Source of the DNA: Alisma plantago-aquatica
Lineage: Eukaryota > Streptophyta > Magnoliopsida > Alismatales > Alismataceae
Length of the DNA: 64,000 bases
NCBI GenBank assembly: GCA_963693085.1
Contig: OY856413.1
Location: 469,829,879-469,893,878 of the forward strand
Direction of reading: 5' to 3'
Shown: one piece after another, positions 26,974-38,616 of the stretch
Layout of the letters: every line of letters starts with the position of its first letter
How positions within the stretch are numbered: position 1 is the stretch's first letter
Notes under the pieces: model-generated
Databases searched by the model: none
What the model saw: the letters and a program-made list of their open reading frames with translations, nothing else
What the model was told of the DNA's origin: nothing
Position numbers and translations under genes: made by a program

Positions 26974-28038
26974 ATGGCCGGTCAGGGTAGTTCGGGATGT
27001 AAAATTGATACAACCAATATGCCTGAAAAGTTTACTGGTACGAACTTTGCCCGTTGGCAGAGTCGTATGGAAATTTGGCTGAATATTGCGGGTTATGATC
27101 AGTATTTAATTGAAACTGAACTTGTATTTGATGAAACAATTCCTGATAATGCAAACATTATTGCTAATTGGAAGAAGGGTGATAAAATGTGTCGCAGTTT
27201 GATTCTGTTTGGTTTAAATAACAAACTGTATGATTCTTACTCAAAGCCGCCAGTCACTACGTCCAAGGTTTTATGGGAATTGTTAATTAAGAATTTTAGC
27301 ACTGAAAATTAAGGTGTTGAAAAATATTGCGTGTCTAAATTTCTTAAGTTTCAGATAGTTGAGGGTAAGTCAGTTTCTGATCAAACACATGATCTACAAC
27401 TCCTAGTTCATGAACTCTCAGATGCCAAGATGGTGTTCCCTGAGAAATTTGTTGTTATGTCTATCATAGAAAAATTCCCTAAGTCATGGGAGTCGTTTGG
27501 TATGTCTCTGAAGCATCACAAAGGGACACACACCATGGATGAATTAATGATGGATATTAATATACAAGAAGAACACTTAAAGGTGAAAGGGGTCAAGGTG
27601 CCTACTGATGCAAATCCAACTGTTAATCTTACTTCTACGAAAAACACCAAAGATAAGAAATCTAAGAATGCACATAAACCCAAGGCAAAGATCCAAAAGA
27701 AACTGAAGAACAAACCTTGTTGGACTTGTGGACAGGTTGTCCACTGGAACAAGGATTGTCCTACTAAGAAGGCAAAGAAAGGTACCACATCTACAACTGA
27801 GGAGGTTGTGGTCAACATGATGACTGCATCCCTGAACCTCAATGATGGGTACATATCTATTAAACCTGAAATTCTTTCTATATTTGAACCACTTTATTGG
27901 ATAATTGACATTGGGGCTAATGTACATGTGTGTGCTGATAAATCCCTGTTTGTGTCTTATCAGGCCTCTCGAGGTCGGTCTGTGACTTTGGGCGATCCAA
28001 CTCTGCAGAAGTCAAAGGCGAAGGACGGGTGGACTTGA
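26974..28038 (+). pseudogene. gag: copia gag and protease start, disrupted
   Basis: The ATG at 26974 begins a Gag with the usual N-terminal pattern (MPEKFTGTNFARWQSRMEIW). One frame runs to 28038, but a TAA at 27310-27312 splits it into 112 aa and 235 aa pieces. A CCHC nucleocapsid knuckle (CWTCGQVVHWNKDC) lies near 27717-27758. The protease active-site region follows as DIGANVHVCADKS, where family members have D-S/T-G-A, so the serine/threonine is an isoleucine. Near 28005 the frame shifts relative to pol, and a TGA at 28077-28079 follows in the new frame. The ATG lies only 36 bp after the 5' LTR. Confidence 0.92.
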
Positions 28039-28190
28039 AGTTCCCTTTGGGGAAGGTTTTGACTCTTAGCAGGGTCTGACATGTTCCAACCATTCGACGC
28101 AATATCCTTAGTGGCGTCATATTAGTTAGAGAAGGTTATAGAGTAGACTGTAAATGTAATAAGGCTATTATTACACGCCTTCGTGATTCT

Positions 28191-30785
28191 TTGTTTTTTG
28201 TCAAGGGGTACTTATGTGATGTGGAGAACTTGTTTAAGATTCATGTTGAACCAGTTTCAAATTCCGTTTTAAATTTGAATGATTACAGTTATGTTTGCAT
28301 AAATCTTGTTTCATTTGATGTATGGCATTCACGTTTGGGACATGTTAATGTTGCCTCAATGAAGCGTATGATGAATCTAGATTTGATCCCTAAATCTGAA
28401 ATTAGCAATAATAAATGTGAAATATGTGTACAAGCTAAATTTCCTAGGAAGCCTTTTCATTCTGTGAATAGGAAATCGGAAATTCTGGATTTAGTTCATA
28501 CAGATATCTGTGAATTTAATGTTGTTGCTACGAGAGATCAAAAATGTTATTTTATAACTTTTATTGACGATGCGAGTAGATATTGTTATGTCTTTTTACT
28601 TAGAAGTAAAGATGAGGCATTGGATAAATTTCAAATTTATAAGAAAGAAGCTGAAACTCAAACCGGTAAAGTACTTAAGCGATTAAGGTCTGATAGGGGA
28701 GGAGAATATACCTCGAACTTATTTTTAGAATTTTTCCAATTACATGGTATAGTTCATGAGGTCACTGCTCCTTATTCACCACAATCAAATGGGATAGTTG
28801 AACGTAAAAACCGAACCTTAATAGATATGGTAAATACCTTACTCCAAACATCTGGATTACCAAACTTTATGTGGGGGGAAGCTTTGAATACGGCTTGCCA
28901 TATTCTGAATAGAGTTCCCCATAAACATTCAGAGAGTAGTCTGTTTGAGTTGTGGAGAGGAAGGAAACCGAGTCTTAAATATCTTCAAGTGTGGGGTTTC
29001 CTTGCAAAGGTACTTGTCCCTGAAAACAAAAGGAAGAAATTAGGACCAAAAACGATTGATGCCATATTCTTAGGTTATGTAGAGACAAGTTATGCTTACA
29101 GATTCCTGATTGTAAAATCAGATATCTCTAGCATTGAGGTCAATACAATTGTGGAATTACGTGATGCAACATTCTTTGAGGATGTATTTCCTATGAAAAC
29201 TGGTGTTCCCAATGAAGTTTCTCAAGAAGATTCATTTACCACAGGTTCCATTCCCGAGCACGTGGAAAGGATGACAAATGTGGGGGGTGACTCAGAACAT
29301 GCTATTTCTGAATCCGATGATTCTGAAGAAATAGTTGAACCAAGGAGAAGTAAATGGTCTAGGACATCCAAAGAATTTGGAAGTGAGTTTCTTACTTACA
29401 ATGTTGAGGATGATCCTGTTACTTTCAAAAAAGCTATGGAATCTCCAAAAGCTAAGTTTTGGAAAGAAGTCGTTAATGATGAAATCCAATCAATTCTCTC
29501 GAATGGAACTTGGGAATTGGTGGATTTGCCTCCTAGTTGTTCTGCAGTTGGTTGCAAATGGATTTTTAAGAAGAAAATTAATGCAGACAGGATAATCAAT
29601 AAGTATAAGGCTAGGTTAGTTGCTAAGGGTTACACACAAAGGGAAGGAATAGATTATTTTAATACCTATTCACGTGTTTCCCGTATGACCACAATCCGAG
29701 TGCTTATAGCATTGGCTTCCATTTATAATCTCTATATTCATCATATGGATGTGAAGACCGCGTTCTTACATGGTGATCTTCAAGAAGAGATATATATGGA
29801 ACAACTTGAGGGATTTGTGGGTCGTGGGAATGAGTCCAAAGTGTGTAAACTTGTTAAGTCATTATATGGCTTGAAACAAGCCCCTAAGCAATGGCATGAG
29901 AAGTTTGATTATGTGATATCATCGTTTGGCTTTATTTCTAATGAATTTGATAAGTGTCTCTACTGTAAGATTCTCAATAATGGATTCATTTTGTTATGCT
30001 TATACATCGATGATATCCTGCTTTTTGGTTCCGATATGAAAGTAGTAAAAGAGACAAAGTCATTCTTGTGTAGCAAGTTTGAGATGAAAGATATGGGTGT
30101 CGTTGATGTGATTTTAGGGCTTAAAATCATAAGGTCTATTGATGGTATAACTCTCTCTCAGTCTCACTATGTTGAGAAGATACTGGAGAGGTTTGAGTAC
30201 ACATCACGTAAATCTATTAAGACTCCATATGATTCATCCAAACCCTTGTTCAAGAATGAGACTGGGGTTCCAGTGTCTCAATTACGATACTCTCAGATTA
30301 TCGGAAGTTTGATGTATCTTATGAACTGTACACGTCCAGACATTGTGTTTGTCGTGAACAAGTTAAGTAGATACACCAGTTGTCCCGACAAGACCCATTG
30401 GGAAGCTCCTGACAGAGTTCTGAGGTATATCAAGGGAACACGTTCCCTTGGGCTGCATTATGGTAAACATCCTTCCGTAGTCGAAGGATATAGTGATGCA
30501 AGTTGGATTGCCGTGAATTCTGGGAGTAATGGTGTCTCAGGATATGTATTCCTATTGGGAGGAGGAGTTGTTTCCTGGAGGTCTAAGAAACAGACCATAT
30601 TGTCTCAGTCCACTTTTGAAGCAGAGTTGTGTGCTTTAGATGAATCTGGAATGGAAGCAGAATGGCTACATGGACTTATGTCTAGTTTACCTATGGTAAT
30701 GAAGCCGCTTCCTGCGATTTCAGTTCACTGTGACAGCACTACAACTATTGCTAAGATAAATAGTTCTAAGTACAATAAAAAATAG
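28191..30785 (+). pseudogene. pol: copia pol: integrase, reverse transcriptase, RNase H
   Basis: This 864-residue open frame encodes the enzymes that copy element RNA and insert the DNA. The GAG pre-integrase HHCC zinc site is at H46, H51, C76, C79. The integrase triad is D105, D168 and E204, with the DX35E spacing. In the reverse transcriptase (about 424-665), D520 lies in MDVKTAF and the catalytic YIDD at 605-608, followed by SLYGLKQAP-type motifs. RNase H has D769 in GYSDASW, E810/E812 in STFEAE and D848. A TAG at 30783-30785 and a TGA at 30804-30806 cut the C-terminus; family-typical sequence (RRHIQV, then TKDNTADPFTKGL) continues after them to about 30953. The frame also lacks its natural N-terminus because of the upstream lesions. 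The catalytic domains themselves look intact. Confidence 0.95.
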
Positions 30786-30953
30786 CGTAGACACATCCAA
30801 GTCTGATTGAAATCTGTAAGGGAGTTAGTGTCTAATGGGGTCGTGGCTATGGACTACGTCGGTACCAAAGATAATACAGCTGATCCTTTCACTAAAGGTC
30901 TTACCTTGGCTTTAGTGGAAAAATCCAGGTTGGGGATGGGACTGAAACCCCTA

Positions 30954-31507
30954 TAGATTTGCAGGCAGTAGCAACCCAACCCAAAAGAGTGGAGATCCCA
31001 CAAATTGGGTTCAATGTGGTAATAACAAGCTGTCGGGTAAATCGGATGACACTATGTATTCTTGTTTGATGCTTCTAGCATCTGTGTGTCTATCTCTGGG
31101 AACCTATTAGTGTCATGACTGCAAGTTAGTAAGAGAGTAGTCTCTTAATGGTATCAAGTCTTAGGTCAGGATGTTAGCAGTACATCCTTGGAGACTCCAG
31201 CTAAGTGATTGATGTTGTGTAGGCCGCAATAGGAGAATTGGGTTGTTCTCTGTTATCAATCATGATATAAAATTTTATATGCATGGCCTTAATGCATTGT
31301 TTTTTCTTTACCACCATGTCTTTATTGTGTTGTTACCAACCTATACTCTTGTACCCAAGGTTCAGGTTCAAGACTTTTGTTCACCTAGTTCCTACAGGGG
31401 TCACAGTTGGATAACTCAGGTAGACTCAAACCGAAAGGTATCCGCTGAAAGCACAATATGGAGGGCTGAGTGGTAGAGCACACTACACATTGGACTTTAT
31501 GGGGGAT
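30954..31507 (+). other. copia 3' untranslated region with purine tract
   Basis: This is non-coding DNA between the pol end and the 3' LTR. The tract TTATGGGGGAT just before 31508 is the probable plus-strand primer. No further gene is visible. Confidence 0.7.
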
Positions 31508-32580
31508 TGTTAGATTCGTGATTACGTAGCTGCTGTTATGTAGCAGCTAATTACTATAGTGCATTTAATGCATTTAATGTAGTAATCACTTATTTAGCAT
31601 GGGTTAAGCCCAATGTAGTGCAGCAAGTACATGTGAGAATGTTGTGTTGTTTCTAGTACAAATGGCAAAGAAGTTTTATCCCATATTGCTCACTCCTAGA
31701 ATTTTGTGGTCCTCATATGTAGGATCACATGGGGCACTAGTGTCCAAAGGAGTCCTAGGAGGGAGGTATGCTCACCTCCTTGGTGGGTAGGGTTACCACA
31801 TCACAACGCACGCACGCACGCGCGCGCCACGCCACGCCTCGCCTGGCTGGGTCGGGCTCGGGCTCGAGCTTGTGGCTTGTGGATTGTGGAGAATGTCTTC
31901 CGTCTTCTTTTTGCACTAGGATACAACTAAGTAATTAATTACTCGTGTAATTAATTGTTACTTTCTTATTCGGATTTGTTAATCCTAATTAGAAAGTGTT
32001 TCTCTTTTGCGGATTATTCCGTATTGTGTATAAGAGCAACCGAGTGTTTGCGTCTTACTGGGAATAGGATTAGGGACGTGCGTGGCTATATATACACATC
32101 CGGTCATTAGGGTTAAACACACCGAAAACAGTCTTCTGCCACTGTGTGTTTTGTGAGCCCTAATCCCGCGTGCAAGAGCTTCGTCCCGGAGTTGCTTTGT
32201 GCAATTGCCCTCCTGAGCAAAGTGCGACTCCTCCTTCTTGTCCTCAAGACATAGCTGTCAGGCGGCGGTTCCTGCGGTTGCTGTGCTGTACTAGTAGCAG
32301 TGCGACGTGACTACGTAGAACGTGAGCGAGACGTGCGAGTTCAAGGTTTGTGCCGGATCGTGACTGGGAGAACGGTGCCTATCCGTGAGGATTGTCGGGC
32401 ACTGATTTCTTTAAGTAACACGTTCGTTTCTCAACGAACGATCTGGTTTGCAAATCTAACTTATGTTTTCCATTCTCCTACTTTGTTTGTTCTTTGATTC
32501 TTATTTTGGATCTGCCTACACTGTTAATTATTTTGCACCTGTCGCTGTTGCATGAACGACGATAACCAATATTAACAACA
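31508..32580 (+). repeat. copia 3' LTR (1073 bp)
   Basis: This is the full-length LTR with TG..CA ends. It holds the segments missing from the 5' LTR, including a stretch around 31830-32030 with TAATTAATTA phrases. The TATA box is at 32087-32095. Confidence 0.95.
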
Positions 32581-32585
32581 GAAGA

Positions 32586-33604
32586 TACATTGTAGAAGCC
32601 ACCCTTATTAATTACTCTACATAACAGCTGTGAAATAATCAAAGAGTAACGGGCACACAATGATGTTAAGATAGAGCTAATGGACCACTGGCAGTGATGA
32701 CAAATTTGAAACACCCAGCCTACCCCTGAGTTAGCGAGACCGAGCTCACAGACCTGACCTGCAGCGGTGAGCACGGCTGAAACAACTTAAATATCAAATG
32801 AGCAACCATCCATGGCTTTCGGGCATCATATCCAGTTCCCCCTTATTCCGGGCGCGCACATCGCCTCCATGACTGCATCTACCTTTACTAGTGAGTAGTG
32901 ACGCTGCTGCAACCAGTCGTCACATGCTTCTTCTTCTTCTTCTTTTCACAGCACCATCATCCCCACTCCTCAAAGTCCTCTCCCCTTCAATTCACCTATG
33001 AGTCATCCATCCTTGTCCACGACCACTACACCGACGTTAGCGAGTCCACCACCACCATACCACCTCCTGCAAATTGGCATGTCGGTGGTGATTATTTTCT
33101 CAAATTTACATCAATGAGTAAGAGGATAATTACGAAAGAATTGTCTTGTTTCTGCCCGTCGGGATCTAGAACCACCTGACTGCAAGAGTCCTCATTGCTG
33201 GGTTCCTAGACCCTATGAGGTCGTTGACCTAGACCTTCGACCTCAGAAAATTACTCGGACAAGCCTTTAAGGAAAGGAAAATTGTATCGGACGCGCTAGG
33301 CTGGAACCGTTTGGGGAAAATAAGTTAGTTTCGGAAGAAAAATGTGATTTGGTGGAGAAAAGATAGGTGGTGTGGCGTGACAATGATTGGTGGCAGGTAG
33401 TGAGTGATGTAGTTGATTGGGAGGTGATGTGAGGAAAGAAGATCAGTGTGAAAATGAGAGAGAAGTTTATTTTACTTAAATTTTATATCCCGAATGAAAT
33501 TTTGACTAAATAAAAAGTAAAGTATTTTGTTATAAAAAATACTTTCTAATAAAGTCAATGACGACATACTTCTGAGAGAGGAATTAAATAATGATAAAGG
33601 ATTG
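32586..33604. other. Non-coding flank of the copia element
   Basis: This is host DNA resuming after the TSD. The section 32795-33060 is related to 25058-25310. A CTTCTT microsatellite lies at about 32927-32945. No open frame longer than about 90 codons, and none with a recognisable product. Confidence 0.5.
32795..33060. repeat. Diverged segment shared with 25058-25310
   Basis: It shows the same ordered landmarks as the 25058 segment: GAGCAACCATCCATGG, ACTGCATCTACCTTTACTAG, then CTCAAAGTCCTCTCCCC and GAGTCATCCATCC. The copies are clearly related but carry many small indels. Confidence 0.6.
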
Positions 33605-33985
33605 AACGGAGGAGAGATGAGGGAAATGAGGAGAGAAGTGAGAAGGGAAGTAAAGGGAGGAGGGGAAAGAAGTAAGGAGAAAGGTGAGAAGTAAAAAGAG
33701 CTAAGGAGGGAAGTAGGGAGAGTGGATTCAATGGAGGAGAGATGATGGAAGTGAGGAGAGAAGTGAGGAGGGAGTTACAAGGATGAGAGGAAAGAAGTGA
33801 GAAGAAAGGTGAAAAGTTAAAAGAGAAGTCGAGGGAAGTAAGGAGACAGGAGTTCATGGAGGAGGGATGTGGGAAGTGAGGAGGGAAGCCAAGGGAGGAA
33901 AGGAAAGAAGTAAGGAGAGTGATAAGAAGCAAAATAGAAGAGGAGGGAGATAAGGAGAGAGGAGTGAATGGAGGAGAAATGAATG
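33605..33985. repeat. Purine-rich minisatellite, about 112-125 bp units
   Basis: The plus strand is almost all A and G. Units begin GGAGGAG(A/G)GATG at about 33610, 33732 and 33857, with the start of a fourth (GGAGGAGAAATG) at about 33970. Each contains GTGAGGAGAGAAGT and AGGAAAGAAGT-type phrases. Minus-strand open frames here are low-complexity Ser/Leu/Pro artefacts. Confidence 0.85.
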
Positions 33986-34490
33986 GGGTGCAATGCCACC
34001 ATTAGTGGGCACATTACTACAAGTAATGGATACATTAACACCATTTCGAATATGTTGTACCGGTTTTGATGTCTTGGTTGTGTCCCAAAAATTTCCTACC
34101 ATACATTTACTCAAAAATCCATCCTTAAAAAAATTAATGTGGTGTGTGTATGGCTGAGAATAATAAGGACACGTTGGGACAGTGTGCTTGGGACAGTACA
34201 TTTGAACCCACATTAGCACCACTATTTTGTATGTGACTACAAACATTGGATGTATTTGATTTCATAGATAGTTATATATAATTAATGTGTATGTTACCCT
34301 AAGAATTTTCACATTACCACTATAGTTGGACACATTAGCAATATCATTAGGAATTTTACTAAAAATATTGACTTAGTGTGTTAAAATTTGTGATTATTAT
34401 CTATTATGCGTTCATCCTAAGAATTGAGCTCATTACCAACATAATTGAGCACATTACCAACATAATAGAGTGTTTTACTATTAGTATTTG
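33986..34490. repeat. Degenerate CACATTACCA / ATAATTGAGCAC repeat region
   Basis: Short related phrases (CACATTACCAACATAATTG, GGACACATTAGC, GAGCTCATTACCAACATAAT) recur irregularly. The same texture resumes after the Athila-like element at 41951-42260, so that element was inserted into this repeat. Confidence 0.6.
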
Positions 34491-34495
34491 TGCAT

Positions 34496-35894
34496 TGACA
34501 TGATTTTTCCATGTGTAGAACGTAAGTATACGTATCAATGTAATATAGGCCTTGTGAGGCCCGAGTCAAACTCAGGGAAACGTGAATTTTAGTAGACTAC
34601 TACTAACTAGTTGCGATCATCTAAACCGATTAAAAGAGTTTGAGAGTTTTTGTAAAATAAAAGAAAATAAAATAAAATAGAGCAATCGAATAAGGGTTTA
34701 GTTTAATCAATTCAAATGGAGATTTTTAGGATTGTGGTTTCACCGTGGGTTTTCATTGTATGAATTGCCATATAGCTACTCAAGTTCATCTCTCAATCTG
34801 GGTAGTGGCCTGTAGTCAGAATTGTCCACTGTCGTGGTACAATTCACCTAAGTCTAGGTCGGTTCCACCATCATAGTAACCTATACCCTAAACTAGGTGC
34901 ATTAGAATCGACCTCTGGGTTTCCACCATTAACCGTACATCACCTTGTTCAAGGGATTTGTTAATTAATGTGAATTTCATCTCTTTTCAACCGTTAATTC
35001 TTCTTTCAAAGTAATTGAAGGAATTAGATTATCATTATGGTGATTAACCATAAAAATATAATTGAGAAAACGAAAGCATACCACATATTTAGGAGACAAA
35101 TTATAAAATTACTCTGATAAAAACGTCATATAATGCTTCCCCGGGCTACTCCCGGTCCTAAAGATTAAGGGGATTAGCCCCGCATGGTTGACAATGGAAA
35201 ATACATAGGAGCAGAGAAGAAAAACATGGGAAACATGGAGCAAACTCGTGTAACCCGTGATACAAAGGTGTTCTTGGAGATCCTCCTCGAGAAACATGTG
35301 TTTTGTAGTCTTCCGGCAGCAAAATCGCCCGTTGGAGGTGCCCAGATCGCTCGGTTGACGACCTTCATCTCTTATCTCCTCTCTCTCTCCCTCCTTCTTG
35401 GATGTTGTGCAACACAATATGAGATCCCCCTATGGCCGGCCGTGCTCTTCTTAGGTCATAGGACCACTTTACGGCTCTGAAAAAACTCAACCGTCAGATT
35501 AAAACGCTCTATTTTAGTGCAGAAAATCGCCAGATCCCGACACTGTCGATAGTATCGACCCCCAGGTCGATGGTATCGACCATGATATAGGTTTTTCCTT
35601 CCAAGATCGCATTTTGGGGTTGCTTTCTGATAAAATGTCGATACTATCGACACCAGGGTCGATAGTATCGACTCTGGACAATGCAAAAGTGCCTGAAAAA
35701 GTGCTGAAACATGTGTATAAGTCTGGGGATTATATAAAATCATATAAATATGATAAAAGAAGTATAATTTGATGCAAAAAGAGTTTAAAGGCCAACTATA
35801 GTGAATTATGCAAATATAATCAATAAAATGACAAATACATGCATAAAACAGATATAAAATGAGCCTATAAAAGTTACTCAAAACCCATGCATAA
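34496..35894 (-). repeat. Athila-like 3' LTR (1399 bp)
   Basis: It is colinear with 40545-41945. On the minus strand it begins TTATGCATGGG where the 5' LTR has TGATGCATGGG, so the first dinucleotide has mutated from TG. It contains two paired-palindrome sites, 35544-35581 and 35637-35672. Confidence 0.9.
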
Positions 35895-35910
35895 AACTCC
35901 CCTAAGCTTA
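35895..35910 (-). other. Athila-like polypurine tract
   Basis: The minus strand AAGCTTAGGGGAGTTT directly precedes the 3' LTR. It provides the purine-rich primer for plus-strand synthesis. Confidence 0.75.
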
Positions 35911-38172
35911 AACCTTGCTCATCCTCGAGCAACAAAACTTTGGATCTGGTTGAGATAAGTCAGAAATAGGACATAAATACATGAAATGAATCTACATCAT
36001 CCCCACTTTCTTTCCACAAACTGGCCCTCATTGACCACTGAACACTAACTGCCATCCAGACGACCAAAGACCTATGTAAAAGATGTCTGTCCCCCAATCA
36101 GTGAAACACTATCAATTAAAACAGTTAATATGATAAACTCATTTGGTCCATACTTGATGCATCTTGTGATCTCCTATCTACGTTGCTCATTTCCTAACTA
36201 CCATCTAAATGGAAGCAGATCTCCTGATATTAATGATTGAGGAGAATATCATGGGTGGCCTACTGATTAGAGCAACGGGTGGATGGGATAGGTGGTTGTG
36301 GAAGAGATGGAAGCACATAACAGTCAATCATGCAATACAAAAATTAATGACCTATCATGATGCAAAATGCAAGTGAAAATGTCCTAATGCTATATTTTTG
36401 GTGGAATGATGCATGTACTATCATTCTGTCTCAAGGTGAGATGGAATATCTAAGAAAACTACACCATGTGCTTATTCTTCTTAGTTCTCAGGTGAGAACA
36501 TGTTCCTGTCTCCCTCTTCTTCTTTATTACTTCTCAATTCTTTTTTTCTTCTCTTTTTTTCAATTTTTCTTCAATTTTTTTTTCAAGCCCTTATTTTCAT
36601 AGATGACAATGAATTATTTGTCGGGCTCACTTCTTGTTACATAAATTATACATTTGAAGCATTCTATTTGGAGGGTATGGATCAAGCTCACCACCTTTAA
36701 TGTTTTCAGAGTAACATAAGATACATGGTGTACAATATGCTCAAAAGATGCAAATGCAACTACATAATGATAGTTATGTATTAAATGACACGCACCTAAG
36801 GTTAATGTGCATGTATAACTACTCTATCCTTTTTTTTCATTTTCATGCAAAAAAAAAGTGAAAATATATATTATGCAAGACCTATCTACATGAGATGCAA
36901 TCAAAAAGTGAAAGACAATAATGTGCTCCCATTTCTTATGGTGGAGTGTGAATGAAATTGCGGTGGATCAGATCACAAGACTAATTGACAGAACCTTCCG
37001 AAAATATCATATGTCCCTCTCTAAAGACCTGTGTATAGGGTAACTGAAGGATTTATCTCTTAAACTTTAGTCTAAGGTCACGTTAGCGGTTGGTCGGTTC
37101 GGGCTCAAACATCCTTGCCAATCACTTTTCCTTGGACAATAAAGATAGTCATTCATGTCCCCATGTCCTGAAACTGACTCACCCAAGCACTTCCTCAGTT
37201 ATGCAACTCAATTACTAACAAGAATAAGCTCAAAAAGTTCTCAAAATGCTCATTTTTTATGTGCACACAACCCAAGAGAAAAACTCCCAATTGAAACCAT
37301 GCATTTATTGCTCCACATATTACACTAGATAGATGTGGATCCTACAAAAGCAGTAAAACTAGAAATAAAAACAACTAATATCTCAAAAGTAAAATCAACA
37401 TGAATAAGTAAGTAAAATCTAAGATAGAGGGCTGTTCCAACACCCCCCCAAGCTTGAATATGACTATGGCCTCATAGTCAACATTCTCACTTAAGAGGTG
37501 GAACAGTGGTACCGTTCGCTTTGAAGTGTGGTGAAGAAGGATGGTTAGATGCTCAAGTGGACCAAGTGATGCTTGCTATCTCCCTCCTTTTTGTGGCCCA
37601 TTTTTTTGTCTTAGTGGTTCTAAGACGTGACTTGCTTCATCCATCTTTCCTCTGCAAAAAATGGTTCGAAAAAATCTCATTTCGATACCTTTTACGACCT
37701 GTTTTATGTAGCTGTCCTGCAGGTGTCGATACTATCGACACAAGGTCGATGGTATCGACCCAGGATTAGTGATTTTGTTGAATTGGCGCATCTAAAAGCC
37801 TGGGAACTCAAAAGTGTCGATACTATCGACCCTAGGGTCGATTGTATCGACTTTACTGTCACCAATTTTTTTGAAAATCTTCAGGAATCTCGATACTATC
37901 GACCCTAGGGTCGATGGTATCAACTTTTATTCAGCGTTTACTGATCCAAACTCAATAGTATCGACATGGATGTCAATAGTATCGACCTTAACATTCTGCA
38001 CACTTCAAAACACGAATTAGGGTACCATTTTTACAAAAATTATCAAAACCTAAGCAAAAACTAAGTACATAAACATAAAAGAACATAACCAAACATAAAA
38101 ATGAACCGAAAGTTGGGTTGCCTCCCAACAAGCGCCCTTGTTTAATGTCCTAGGCATGACATAAAGATACCT
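35911..38172 (-). other. Athila-like 3' non-coding region
   Basis: This is 2.2 kb downstream of the protease with no enzyme domain or env-like frame. It opens with the GCGCTTGTTGGGAGGCAA motif (about 38122-38142), carries four paired GTCGATACTATCGAC sites (37724-37987) and a poly-T/pyrimidine stretch (36510-36595). Open frames at 37506-38020 are readings of the palindromic repeats. Confidence 0.7.
37724..37987. repeat. Paired palindrome array GTCGATACTATCGAC
   Basis: There are four sites: 37724-37759, 37816-37851, 37890-37924 and 37952-37987. In the first three, GTCGATACTATCGAC or a one-base variant is followed after about 6 bp by its reverse complement, GTCGATAGTATCGAC, making dyads of about 36 bp; the fourth is arranged as a direct pair. 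The site 37816-37851 is palindromic over 36 bp with one mismatch. Confidence 0.9.
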
Positions 38173-38616
38173 TTAACCTGGGTTGTCAAGAGATGTCTCC
38201 AATGATTCATGTGGTAATTTGAATTTAACTCTATCATCACTAATCCCAAGTGTCAAGTAACCTCGCCCAATGGCAGCGATTACATCAGCTATAGCTTGGA
38301 ACGGCCTTCCCAATAGCATCTCACCTCCTTCCAACTCATGCATGTCCATGACCACAAAGTCAATAGGGAAGATGAATTTGTCGACCTTGACTAGCACATC
38401 CTCGCATATACCTTGTGGCTTCACAATGTATCCACCCACCAACTCAATAGTCATGACATATTTCTTTAGTGTCTTCAATCCAATCTTTTGAAATGTGGAC
38501 AGTGGCATAAGATTAATGTTGGCCCCTGAGTCACACTGTGCTTGTGGAAAATGTTGGCTGCCTATGGAACATGGGATGCAGAAACATCCTGGATCTTTCC
38601 TCTTCCTTGGTAGCCA
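38173..38616 (-). pseudogene. Athila-like aspartic protease
   Basis: It continues the gag frame after the TGA at 38617-38619. The active-site motif CDSGANINLMP is intact at about 38515-38545, followed by QGICEDVLVKVDKFIFPIDF and LLGRPFQA, both typical of retropepsins of this lineage. The frame stops at a TAA (38173-38175) soon after the protease fold, where a complete element would continue into reverse transcriptase. Confidence 0.9.

Larger units (their letters stand above)
26032..32580 (+). mobile_element. Ty1/copia retrotransposon, nearly complete
   Basis: Ends are TGTTAGAT(A/T)CGTG and AACAACA. The 5-bp TSD GAAGA is perfect (26027-26031 and 32581-32585). LTRs are 26032-26937 and 31508-32580. 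The plus-strand interior encodes gag and pol in copia order (integrase before RT). Coding is broken by two stops near the pol 3' end, one in gag, one frameshift and one stop in the protease region. The perfect TSD and high LTR similarity mark it as the youngest retroelement here. There is no canonical primer site after the 5' LTR. Confidence 0.95.

Noticed and set aside
33555..34246. Minus-strand open frames of 75-130 codons rich in Ser, Leu and Pro
   Set aside because: They arise from the purine-rich minisatellite read on the opposite strand and overlap each other in several frames.
37506..38020. Plus-strand frames with repeating VDTID / SILST phrases
   Set aside because: They are readings of the GTCGATACTATCGAC palindrome array in the 3' non-coding region.
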